Shown: in pieces, positions 1 through 7,124 of the stretch
How positions within the stretch are numbered: position 1 is the first letter of the stretch
Layout of the letters: every line of letters begins with the position of its first letter
Origin: Veillonella sp. 3891
GTDB taxonomy: Bacteria; Bacillota; Negativicutes; Veillonellales; Veillonellaceae
Assembly: GCF_003992315.1 (NCBI RefSeq)
Contig: NZ_RQVE01000005.1
Span: 97,699 to 161,698 of the forward strand
Reading direction: 5' to 3'
DNA length: 64,000 nt
The notes under the pieces: model-generated
Told to the model about the DNA's origin: nothing
The model's database searches: none
The model's input: only the letters and a program-made list of their open reading frames with translations
Program-made: the position numbers and the translations under genes

Positions 1-542
1 TCTTCTAAATTCACTAAACAACAATTGAACATAGGCTGGATGATATAATCCATATCATGAAAATGAATAGCCCCGCTATCATGCGCTTGTACAATATCTG
101 TAGGAATTAACTTTCTGCGAGCAATATCTTTACTTACTTCTCCAGCGATTAAATCACGTTGTGTGGATACAATAGAAGCATCTTTATTGGAATTTTCATC
201 AAGAACTGCCACATTTGATTTATTCAATAAACCAAATACATCTTTATCCGTTGTGTTTTCTACACGTTTGAAAGCTTGCACTGCTTTATAATTTTCATAG
301 GCCCGTGCTGTTGCAGGATTATTATTCTCTAGGAGTTTATAGTACACTTGCTCTTCGATAGCATAGATTGTAATATTACGCCCCATTTTTTCTGCATAGG
401 TTTCAATTTCATCAGAAATTTTCAAAGCTAATCCAGGTGTATATACTCCTGTACTACTATGCATAGCCTTTTCGATAGCCACAATAATTTTTTCTTTATC
501 GAAATCAGCAATCGTGCCATCTCTTTTTATCACGTGTATCAT
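1..542 (-). CDS. nrdD: Anaerobic ribonucleoside-triphosphate reductase, N-terminal part (runs off the left edge)
   Basis: Class III ribonucleotide reductase, which makes deoxynucleotides from NTPs without oxygen using a glycyl radical. About 180 residues are visible when the minus strand is translated. They begin MIHVIKRDGTIADFDKEKI, an ATP-cone allosteric domain, and continue into the start of the catalytic domain, with the typical HDSGAIHFHDMDY motif near residue 160 and a FNCCLVNL segment just after it. The start ATG at 542 lies 7 nt after an AGGAGG ribosome-binding site at 550-555. The glycyl-radical end and any nrdG activase are outside the window. A long leader with NrdR-like boxes precedes it. 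The family call rests on the ATP-cone plus the HDxGxIHxHD motif and is firm. Confidence 0.93.
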   Translation of the reverse strand, partial: MIHVIKRDGTIADFDKEKIIVAIEKAMHSSTGVYTPGLALKISDEIETYAEKMGRNITIYAIEEQVYYKLLENNNPATARAYENYKAVQAFKRVENTTDKDVFGLLNKSNVAVLDENSNKDASIVSTQRDLIAGEVSKDIARRKLIPTDIVQAHDSGAIHFHDMDYIIQPMFNCCLVNLE

Positions 543-869
543 AATATAGCCTCCTATTTACTCGCTGCATCGCTCAAATAATCACAACGGAGCAGTATCG
601 ATTTAGTATGAATCATACATACAATGTATAAACAAAGATATACATACTATGTAGATGTTGATCAATATTTGGACATATAAAAAGAGCACTCTATGCTCCT
701 ATCCAACTTCTGTCTACACATGTAGATAATTCTTACTTAACCTGTAGTGCCTAGGCATTTTATAAGTTCCAAAAAATATCTCGCTTCTTCGGAGCACCTA
801 TGTAAAGTGTCTTAAATCTACATTTATAACATAAGATTGCCACTATTGGTTACCCTTATGGGATTCGTT
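543..869 (-). ncRNA. Long untranslated leader of nrdD with internal structure
   Basis: From the inferred start point near 869 to the nrdD ATG is about 325 nt with no convincing ORF. It contains a terminator-like hairpin (674-691) and downstream inverted repeats: ATACAT/ATGTAT at 615-629 and TACATA-C-TATGTA at 641-653. The stretch 700-870 is rich in short complementary segments and could be an aptamer. It does not match the conserved cores I know for cobalamin, TPP, SAM, purine, glycine or T-box leaders. The role as a regulatory RNA is inferred from the length and the attenuator. Confidence 0.4.
674..691 (-). terminator. Terminator-like hairpin inside the nrdD leader
   Basis: On the minus strand GAGCA and TGCTC pair around a five-base loop (TAGAG) and are followed directly by TTTTTATA. 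It lies about 130 nt upstream of the nrdD start and about 180 nt after the inferred transcription start, so it would end transcripts early unless the leader folds otherwise. The stem is short. Confidence 0.5.
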
Positions 870-875
870 ATAATT

Positions 876-926
876 AGTTTACTATATATTGTAGTTCATT
901 TCAATAAAAACCACTATATCATGTAT
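876..926 (-). promoter_or_regulatory. nrdD promoter with two NrdR-box-like sites
   Basis: On the minus strand a -35 TTGAAA (899-904) and a -10 TAAACT (876-881) are 17 nt apart. Two sites resembling the NrdR consensus ACACWATATATWGTGT cover this promoter: 879-894 (matches at 12 of 16 positions) and 911-926 (core ACTATAT plus TGT). Their ACTATAT cores are exactly 32 bp apart, about three helical turns, the arrangement known for NrdR. This would make nrdD a target of the NrdR repressor. The sites are seen in the sequence; binding is inferred. Confidence 0.6.
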
Positions 927-1080
927 ATCAATTAGATATAACATTGATGTAAAAATTAGTAGAATCACACTTTTATAGAGAACTATATTCCATTATTCTT
1001 TGAAAATTGCCTAGGATAAAGACTTTCGAATAATGACAAATAGATATAGAACATTGGTTGACATCTTCCAAATAATAAAA

Positions 1081-1108
1081 GCGACCAAATCCAAAAAGAT
1101 TTGATCGC
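1081..1108 (-). terminator. Terminator after bioY
   Basis: A GC-rich stem (GCGATCAAATC pairing with GATTTGGTCGC, allowing G-U) is followed on the minus strand by TTTTATTATT. It starts 16 nt after the bioY stop codon and separates the bioY operon from the nrdD promoter. Confidence 0.8.
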
Positions 1109-1124
1109 CATTTCACACAGATAA

Positions 1125-1655
1125 TTAGAATTTAATTTTTGTAGCAATCCATGCAGATAAAATTGCTTTTATAATATCACCAATAACAAATGGATAGAAC
1201 AAAATACCCAAAGCTTTTTGCAATCCATCAGCAGTGAATGGTATGCTTGCAACAGACATGAAGTACGGCACTGCCGCTACATAGGTAATCACAATACTTA
1301 CTACCGTAGCTACTACAGCATATCTAAGGAAACTTTTTTCTGTTCCCTTTAAACAACTAACCGCAGTATAAGCGATAGGCCAAATCAAAATAAATCCGCC
1401 TGTAGGACCAAGTATTTTTCCCATGCCACCAGTAAATCCAGTAAATACAGGTAATCCAACTGCTCCTAACAGTACATAGACTAATAATGTCAAAAACGCT
1501 TGTTTTGGTGGCAAAAGTAAACCAATCAAACACAAGGCAATGGTAATTAAAGAAATCATTCCCACACCCATAGGGTTTGGAATCGATAATTGTGCCATTA
1601 CACAGGCTAGTGCCACTAATAACGCCATTTTTGTCAAATCTCTAGTCTGTAACAT
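1125..1655 (-). CDS. bioY: Biotin transporter substrate-binding subunit BioY
   Basis: S component of an ECF-type vitamin transporter that captures biotin in the cytoplasmic membrane. The 176-residue protein has about six hydrophobic segments and the family-typical stretch around residues 63-87 (GAVGLPVFTGF, then KILGPTGGF). No energy-coupling genes (ecfA, ecfT) are beside it, so it may work alone or with shared ECF modules elsewhere. Its start overlaps the 3' end of the upstream hotdog gene by 14 nt, so both are probably made from one transcript. A BirA-like site overlaps the promoter of that transcript. Confidence 0.93.
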   Translation of the reverse strand: MLQTRDLTKMALLVALACVMAQLSIPNPMGVGMISLITIALCLIGLLLPPKQAFLTLLVYVLLGAVGLPVFTGFTGGMGKILGPTGGFILIWPIAYTAVSCLKGTEKSFLRYAVVATVVSIVITYVAAVPYFMSVASIPFTADGLQKALGILFYPFVIGDIIKAILSAWIATKIKF

Positions 1656-2250
1656 TCGCTAACTCCTCTTCATAAATCCATTTACAGCGGGCACGCCCAC
1701 CATGAGTGCCGACTAATTCACACTCACCAATTTGCGTATGCTTTTCCGAATGGATCATAAGTTTTTCTACAGAAATAACATCTCCACCATAAAATGGTGC
1801 AGAAAAAGTAATATCTAATTGAAGTAACATTGCTTCATCTAATACATGATGTGCCATATGTGATAAAACCATTAGTTCCGGTACTACAGGAATTTCTTCT
1901 CGATAGATAGGATTATCATCCTGAATAGCATCAGCAAATTCAAGAATGGATTCCGGTGTAAACACAAACTTTGTTCTTGTTTTATCTTTTAATTCACCTG
2001 GCCAAACCTTTGGCATTTCTCCCAATGAAACTTCATCATGGTGATTCCCTTCGGAATCGAACCGTTCTAACATCGTGGACACCAAAGTGCCTTTCGAATT
2101 ACAAACAGTCACTATATGTTCTTGCTTTCTTGGGGTATAGTTAATTTGTAACTGTGGTGATCTTGTAGTTCGTTTGAATTGTACATTACGTACAATCACG
2201 GTATTAGGAATTTCCCTTACACTTGTCAAGCCCTTACATAGTGTATGCAT
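1642..2250 (-). CDS. Hotdog-fold (MaoC-like) protein upstream of bioY
   Basis: A 202-residue protein. The C-terminal half resembles a MaoC/R-hydratase hotdog domain: FTPESILEFADAIQDDNPIY (around residues 98-117), a short segment of helix, then LDITFSAPFYGGDVI. In catalytic hydratases the motif is D-x-N-P-x-H; here the His position is Tyr (DDNPIY), so ordinary hydratase activity is doubtful. The N-terminal 90 residues match nothing I recognise. The ATG at 2250 is chosen because GGAGGAGG lies 4 nt upstream; a start 7 codons earlier would overlap that site. Its coupling to bioY suggests a role in biotin or fatty-acid metabolism, such as acyl-thioester binding. This is inference. Confidence 0.6.
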   Translation of the reverse strand: MHTLCKGLTSVREIPNTVIVRNVQFKRTTRSPQLQINYTPRKQEHIVTVCNSKGTLVSTMLERFDSEGNHHDEVSLGEMPKVWPGELKDKTRTKFVFTPESILEFADAIQDDNPIYREEIPVVPELMVLSHMAHHVLDEAMLLQLDITFSAPFYGGDVISVEKLMIHSEKHTQIGECELVGTHGGRARCKWIYEEELANVTD

Positions 2251-2286
2251 AGTGCCTCCTCCCCATAGCATGGGTTATACTGGATC

Positions 2287-2320
2287 TTACAAGCTTACAT
2301 GATTCTTACATTCTGTTACA
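2287..2320. repeat. Four TTACA repeats around the bioY-operon transcription start
   Basis: TTACA occurs at 2287, 2295, 2306 and 2316 on the plus strand, with spacings of 8, 11 and 10 bp. The cluster falls just downstream of the inferred -10, in the first 35 nt of the transcript. It could be a second operator or chance in AT-rich DNA. Confidence 0.3.
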
Positions 2321-2325
2321 CCTTT

Positions 2326-2382
2326 ATTATAATTAATCAAGCTCAATATAGTCAACCTATTTTTCAAATTAATTGTTTACAT
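2326..2382 (-). promoter_or_regulatory. Promoter of the bioY operon with a BirA-like operator
   Basis: On the minus strand a -35 TTGACT (2350-2355) and a perfect -10 TATAAT (2326-2331) are 18 nt apart. The -35 lies inside an inverted repeat of the type bound by the biotin repressor BirA: ATGTAAACA (2374-2382), 16 nt, GGTTGACTA (2349-2357). Each half matches 7 of 9 positions of the known TTGTAAACC/GGTTTACAA pattern. Repression of bioY by BirA with biotinyl-AMP is the expected effect. Confidence 0.55.
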
Positions 2383-2419
2383 ACAGTGATTGCTTATTCA
2401 TATGTATCACATAATAAAA

Positions 2420-2464
2420 TCAAAAGGACTGTAATGCAGAGTTTACACTCTTACACTACAGTCC
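2420..2464 (-). terminator. Terminator after the outer-membrane protein gene
   Basis: On the minus strand GGACTGTA pairs with TACAGTCC around a loop that holds a second short stem (GAGT/ACTC), followed by TTTTGATTTT. It lies 43 nt past the stop codon of the 2507-3082 gene. Confidence 0.75.
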
Positions 2465-2506
2465 TCATATGATGCAAACTAGTACAACTGATAGGGTACT
2501 TTCAAA

Positions 2507-3082
2507 TTAGAAAGAATAACCTACACCCGCATGCAAGCCTTTTACATCAGTTTTATTTTGATTCATATTATATTGGTCATATTGATAATACACATTCAAA
2601 TCAATATCTGGACGCAAGCCATAGGAAGCTCCTACTTGGTATGTTCCCTTGATATCATTACCAAAACCTACCTTAGCAAAGCCTTCAATTTTATCAGCTA
2701 ATTGAGTATGTCCAATTACACCTGCTTGATAACCAAACCCATTTTGTTTTGGTCCCATATCTACGTAGGTACCAGCACCATAGACATTGATATTAGGATG
2801 TACCGCATAGGCACCGGCTAATTGATGATCTTTGATATCTGTTCCAGTACGATGCACTTTATTAAAGGAATATTGTGCAGCTAAATTATTGGACACACCT
2901 TGTTGTGCAGATACACCAAAACCATCTTTACGTTTTGTGTCTTGTGCTGTTTTTTTAGATAGAGAATATTCAACGGCTACTTTTGTTTCACCAGCATTGA
3001 TATTTGTCACAGGAACAGCTGCTGCAAATGCAGACGCACTAAAGGCAGCTAACACTGCTGTGGCTACTATGATTTTCTTCAT
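2507..3082 (-). CDS. Small outer-membrane beta-barrel protein
   Basis: A 191-residue secreted protein. Residues 1-21 are a Sec signal peptide (lysines, hydrophobic core, ASAFA-A cleavage region). The rest alternates polar and hydrophobic residues with many Tyr and Gly, as in an eight-stranded porin-like barrel, and ends in GYSF; a terminal Phe is the usual signal for BAM-mediated insertion. The function is not recognisable beyond an outer-membrane protein. A good AAGGAGG site precedes the ATG. It starts only 23 nt after the ftsZ stop, so it may be read through from ftsZ. Confidence 0.75.
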   Translation of the reverse strand: MKKIIVATAVLAAFSASAFAAAVPVTNINAGETKVAVEYSLSKKTAQDTKRKDGFGVSAQQGVSNNLAAQYSFNKVHRTGTDIKDHQLAGAYAVHPNINVYGAGTYVDMGPKQNGFGYQAGVIGHTQLADKIEGFAKVGFGNDIKGTYQVGASYGLRPDIDLNVYYQYDQYNMNQNKTDVKGLHAGVGYSF

Positions 3083-3105
3083 AATATCCTCCTTGTATGA
3101 TAGTT

Positions 3106-4122
3106 TTATCGTTTCATGAAAGCTGGTACATCTGGAGAGTTTCCTGTAGCACCAAATGGGCTTTTACGAGCAAAACCATTAGAAGAACCTTGGTCACCAA
3201 AACCAGTAGCAACAACAGTAATGAATACTTTGTCACCAACATTTTCATCGATAACAGAACCGAAAATAATATTTGCTTCTGGATCCGCAGCTTCAGAAAT
3301 AATTTCAGCTGCTTCATTGATTTCAAATAGGCTTAATTCTTCGCTACCAGTAATGTTTAACAAGATACCTTTTGCGCCGTCAATGGAAGTTTCCAATAAT
3401 GGGCTATTGATTGCTTGTTTCGCAGCATCTACAGCACGATTTTCACCTTCGCCTACGCCGATACCCATCAAGGCTTCACCTTGGTTCGTCATGATAGTTT
3501 TTACGTCAGCAAAGTCTAGGTTGATTAAACCTGGTTTTGTAATTAAGTCAGAAATACCTTTGATGCCTTGACGCAATACTTCATCAGCAGTCAAGAAGGC
3601 ATCTTTCAAAGATGTTTTACGGTCAATAATACCCAATAAACGATCATTTGGAATTGTGATGATTGTATCAACTTTACCAGTTAATGCTTCAATACCACGT
3701 TCAGCTTGTTCCTTACGTTTTTTACCTTCAAAGCCGAATGGTTTTGTTACAACACCTACTGTTAATGCGCCAGCTTCGCGAGCACATTCTGCTACTACAG
3801 GAGCTGCACCAGTACCAGTACCACCGCCCATACCAGCAGTTACGAATACCATATCAGCGCCTTGCAATGCTTTTAGAATATCTTCACGACTTTCTTCAGC
3901 TGCTTCACGGCCTACTTCTGGATTAGCACCAGCGCCTAAGCCTTTAGTAGCTTTCTCACCGATTTGGATACGAACAGGTACATTAGTACCATCTAAGGCT
4001 TGTGTTTCTGTGTTAGCCACTAGGAAATCTACATTTTCCAAGTCGCTGCCAATCATACGAGATACGGCATTTCCGCCGCCACCACCAACACCAATAACTT
4101 TAATTTTTGCAAACTCTGACAT
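3106..4122 (-). CDS. ftsZ: Cell division protein FtsZ
   Basis: Tubulin-like GTPase that forms the division ring at mid-cell. The 338-residue protein has the N-terminal [15 protein letters not shown] nucleotide-binding loop, the GGGTGTG tubulin signature near residue 100, and a C-terminal conserved peptide DVPAFMKR after a very short linker. The start at 4122 (MSEFAKIKV) is preceded by AGGAGGAG; an upstream in-frame ATG at 4158 would translate through that site. No ftsA is adjacent. The gene has its own promoter and is separated from the dcw operon by 150 nt. Confidence 0.97.
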   Translation of the reverse strand: MSEFAKIKVIGVGGGGGNAVSRMIGSDLENVDFLVANTETQALDGTNVPVRIQIGEKATKGLGAGANPEVGREAAEESREDILKALQGADMVFVTAGMGGGTGTGAAPVVAECAREAGALTVGVVTKPFGFEGKKRKEQAERGIEALTGKVDTIITIPNDRLLGIIDRKTSLKDAFLTADEVLRQGIKGISDLITKPGLINLDFADVKTIMTNQGEALMGIGVGEGENRAVDAAKQAINSPLLETSIDGAKGILLNITGSEELSLFEINEAAEIISEAADPEANIIFGSVIDENVGDKVFITVVATGFGDQGSSNGFARKSPFGATGNSPDVPAFMKR

Positions 4123-4215
4123 CGAATGCTCCTCCTCTTTACTAGAGATATGTTTCATATACTTTTACAATGACATTATACTACTAGTCTATCTTATCAT
4201 TTATAATTTGCTTTT

Positions 4216-4244
4216 ATTTTACAATATATTTTATATTTTTTCAA
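4216..4244 (-). promoter_or_regulatory. ftsZ promoter
   Basis: On the minus strand a -35 TTGAAA (4239-4244) and a -10 TAAAAT (4216-4221) are 17 nt apart, about 95 nt upstream of the ftsZ ATG. A second TATAAT at 4175-4180 is closer to the gene but lacks a clear -35. Confidence 0.6.
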
Positions 4245-4272
4245 TGAAAGTCAATCATTGTCTTTATTTTTT

Positions 4273-4623
4273 CTATCTATGTAGTCTTTTTGTTAATAAT
4301 AGTCTACGAATAGCCGCTGTATTTTGAAATAGCCGCAACCCAAATGAGATCAGTGCCACATAATATAAATCTATGCCAACCTCATTCCCTAAAAACACCA
4401 ATAAAGCTGCTAATAAGGAGTTGGAAAAGAACCCTGTGATAAATATAGACAATCCAAACGTTCTTTCTATGGCAGCTCTTGTACCGCCAAAAACAGAATC
4501 CAAAGCAGCTAAGAGTGCCACTGAAGTATATTTAGCATAGGCTACTGGTATATCAAAAGGTGTCATAATACCAATGACAATCCCTAGTATCAAACCGCCT
4601 ATAACCCATACGTATACCATCAT
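4273..4623 (-). CDS. Small basic membrane protein (Sbp/DUF1290 family)
   Basis: A 116-residue protein with three to four hydrophobic segments and a basic C-terminus (RRLLLTKRLHR). It resembles the Sbp/DUF1290 family found beside division genes in Firmicutes; the biochemical role is unknown. Start and stop overlap the upstream DUF881 gene as ATGA, so the two are translationally coupled. It is the last gene of the dcw operon, and no clear terminator follows it. Confidence 0.75.
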   Translation of the reverse strand: MMVYVWVIGGLILGIVIGIMTPFDIPVAYAKYTSVALLAALDSVFGGTRAAIERTFGLSIFITGFFSNSLLAALLVFLGNEVGIDLYYVALISFGLRLFQNTAAIRRLLLTKRLHR

Positions 4624-5300
4624 TGACCTCCCTTCACTTTGATGTAATTTTGTTTTATCGTTCCATCATAAGCTGGGACTATTACATGATCTTCATCTTG
4701 AATTTTCACTTCAATCCCCCAATATTTAAGAGACTCCACGACTCCACCTCTCATAGTAAGGGCAGAATGCAATGTTTTTGTGTCTCCAATAGCCTTGATT
4801 ATAAATGGTGGGGCGAAAATTTTTCCGTTGACTGTAACGGTAGGGCCGGAGCAACGAATTTCCGAAGTTCCTATTAAACGCTGGTCATTAATAGAGATAG
4901 CCTCCGCTCCAGCCGCTCTTAATTCATTGACAATACGAAGCATATCTTCATCGTGAATTAAATATAAATTGGGATTTTCCCCATCTTTTACTGGCGTTTT
5001 GCTATCCGTTATGGTTAAGACCACACCTGGACCTTCTACATCGACTAAGGAAGCCTTAAGGGATAATAGTCGATTTTCTTCTTTCATCCCTTCTAGACTT
5101 CCTTCTTCTTTCATAGTAGCAATCTGTTTTTTAAGGCCCGCCCGTTCTTCTTGAAGAGAATTAATCTTTAGTGCCAATTCTCCACTTCTTTGTAAGTTTA
5201 TATTGCCCTCTGCAATAGTTTGTGTCATTCTGTACTGCGTAACAAGCATGACCCCTACAATCATGCTTACTACGGCTATGGCGATACGCCCTTGTTTCAA
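4620..5300 (-). CDS. DUF881 family membrane-anchored protein (YlxW/YlxX-like)
   Basis: A 226-residue protein with one N-terminal membrane anchor (residues 6-22), a coiled coil (about residues 35-72) and the extracytoplasmic DUF881 domain, recognised by GPGVVLTITDSK, the segment LRAAGAEAISINDQRL and GIEVKIQDED near the end. Members sit next to ftsQ/divIB or ftsZ in Firmicutes and are thought to act in division; the precise role is unknown. It is 12 nt after ftsQ. Confidence 0.82.
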   Translation of the reverse strand: MKQGRIAIAVVSMIVGVMLVTQYRMTQTIAEGNINLQRSGELALKINSLQEERAGLKKQIATMKEEGSLEGMKEENRLLSLKASLVDVEGPGVVLTITDSKTPVKDGENPNLYLIHDEDMLRIVNELRAAGAEAISINDQRLIGTSEIRCSGPTVTVNGKIFAPPFIIKAIGDTKTLHSALTMRGGVVESLKYWGIEVKIQDEDHVIVPAYDGTIKQNYIKVKGGQ

Positions 5301-5312
5301 CTTTGTACTCCT

Positions 5313-6182
5313 TTATTGTGTTTTAATAAAAGGGGATTTAATATTTACGTCGATAAACTCAGCAGATACATGACGTTGTGCAATATCTACAAGCATATCT
5401 GTAGTTATCTTTGCTTTTTCTTCTAAATTATTGCGGTCTCCAATGTGAATTGGTAAACCCTCTACTGTATAGGCAATCATTTTGTCGGCATCACCTACAT
5501 TAATTTCACCGATTTTCTTTCGTCCCTCTTCAGTGAAAGCTTCCATATACTCAATAGCCCCACGGATTCCCTCAGCTTCAATAGTATCGCCTAATAATGC
5601 ATTTCCTAATCGCACTCCAGAAATAATAGGTACCGTTGTGTCAGGAATCGTAGCACTACTAGCAATAACCATACCGTTTCGATCTAAAGAAACAAATCCA
5701 AATTGAGAAGGAACTACAACCAACGCTTTTCGTTCTTTTACATCTACCTGCAAAGTAAGTGGTAATGCATAGGATACATGCGCCGTATCAACACGTATAT
5801 CCTTTTGTAAACGTTCTTCTAAAGCGCCTGTTCTAACTCTTAAGATATTAACAGGATATCCTAAATCGCCTATGTGCACCACATCTTCTGACGTTAATTG
5901 ACTAGACCCTGTCACTTGAATTTGACCAATTGGTAAAGGTAATGTGAAAAGGCCAATCAAAATGCATGCACCAATGACTACCTTCCAAACAGTTGGTTTT
6001 GATTGTTTACGTCGTTTTACCTTTCGTCTGCGACGTACACGTTTAGTTCCTTCTGGTGTATCTATGGTCACAACTTCCCAGCCATCTTCTTCTATGGGAT
6101 GCCTTACTCTTTCATTCGTTGGTTGTTCCTCAAATGGAGGAATATTCTGCTCCTCCTGGTTTTGAAACCCATGTACCTTCAT
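5313..6182 (-). CDS. ftsQ: Cell division protein FtsQ/DivIB
   Basis: Bitopic divisome protein. The 289-residue sequence has a cytoplasmic head with a very basic stretch (KRVRRRRKVKRRKQ), one membrane helix (about residues 86-106), then a POTRA domain (IQVTGSSQLTSEDVVHI) and the FtsQ/DivIB beta domain. The start at 6182 (MKVHGF) has AGGAG 5 nt upstream; the in-frame GTG two codons earlier is less well placed. Its usual partner FtsL is encoded at the other end of this operon. Confidence 0.9.
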   Translation of the reverse strand: MKVHGFQNQEEQNIPPFEEQPTNERVRHPIEEDGWEVVTIDTPEGTKRVRRRRKVKRRKQSKPTVWKVVIGACILIGLFTLPLPIGQIQVTGSSQLTSEDVVHIGDLGYPVNILRVRTGALEERLQKDIRVDTAHVSYALPLTLQVDVKERKALVVVPSQFGFVSLDRNGMVIASSATIPDTTVPIISGVRLGNALLGDTIEAEGIRGAIEYMEAFTEEGRKKIGEINVGDADKMIAYTVEGLPIHIGDRNNLEEKAKITTDMLVDIAQRHVSAEFIDVNIKSPFIKTQ

Positions 6183-6190
6183 AACCACTC

Positions 6191-7123
6191 CTAAAATTTA
6201 TGCAGCCCAGCAGACTGAAGAATTTGTTCGCACAATTCAGGAAATTCAATACCCACTGCCCTTGCTGCTTTCGGCACTAATGAGGTAGCTGTCATACCAG
6301 GTACCGTATTATATTCCAATACAAACATATCATCTGTACTATTCATCATAATATCCACACGAATTACACCTGCACATTGCATTTGTTGATAAACAGATTC
6401 GCCAATACGTTGCATGGCAGCAGCTTGTTCTTCTGTAATCGGTGCTGGCACCAAATAATCAGTAGCACCTGTTGTGTATTTAGAAGCATAATCATATTCC
6501 CCTGAATGTGGTCGAATTTCAATCACTGGCAAAGCTTTACCATCTAATACAGATACAGTAAATTCTCTACCATCTACAAATTCTTCTACTACGATAACAT
6601 GGTCTATGTCTAATACTTCTTTGACTTCCGTATCAACAGTTGCTTCATCTTTAATAATAGCGACACCAATACTAGATCCTTGACTAGCTGCTTTCACAAC
6701 AAATGGCACTTTGAAATTAGCATGAATATCTTCTAAGATTTTATCCACAGATTCTAATTGGCTATCATAGGATTTTGAATTTGCTGTGGGGATGTGAGCT
6801 CCTAAAAATACATGTTTACTCATTTTTTTGTTCATACCTACCGCATGAGCCATAACACCAGATCCCGTGTAAGGAATACCTGCCATTTCAAGAGCCCCTT
6901 GTAAAGCTCCGTCTTCGCCATATTTGCCATGGATGGCATTAAATACGATGTCGCATTGTAAAGCTTGTAAATCTTGTACTACTGTACTAGGATTACATTC
7001 TAATGTGGTAGCCTCATAGCCTTTGCTTTGTAATGCTTCTGCAATAGCTGCCGCTGTTCTTCTAGATACATCAGCTTCTTTTGATGGTCCTCCCATGAGG
7101 ACGATAATACGTTTATCCTTCAC
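6191..7123 (-). CDS. ddl: D-alanine--D-alanine ligase
   Basis: ATP-grasp enzyme joining two D-alanines for the peptidoglycan precursor. The 310-residue protein has the N-terminal MGGPSKEADVS motif, the ATP-grasp core (VKAASQGSSIGVAI near residue 150, VVEEFVDGREFTVSVL near 182) and metal-binding VLEYNTVPGMT near 270. It begins 1 nt after the murC stop, a typical operon arrangement. Confidence 0.95.
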   Translation of the reverse strand: MKDKRIIVLMGGPSKEADVSRRTAAAIAEALQSKGYEATTLECNPSTVVQDLQALQCDIVFNAIHGKYGEDGALQGALEMAGIPYTGSGVMAHAVGMNKKMSKHVFLGAHIPTANSKSYDSQLESVDKILEDIHANFKVPFVVKAASQGSSIGVAIIKDEATVDTEVKEVLDIDHVIVVEEFVDGREFTVSVLDGKALPVIEIRPHSGEYDYASKYTTGATDYLVPAPITEEQAAAMQRIGESVYQQMQCAGVIRVDIMMNSTDDMFVLEYNTVPGMTATSLVPKAARAVGIEFPELCEQILQSAGLHKF

Positions 7124-7124
7124 T

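Noticed and set aside
660..880. Cobalamin, TPP, SAM or T-box riboswitch ahead of nrdD
   Set aside because: None of the conserved core sequences I know for these classes could be placed; kept only as an unassigned leader.
3116..4327. Long plus-strand reading frames opposite ftsZ
   Set aside because: Low-complexity translations, no start signals, and ftsZ on the other strand is certain.
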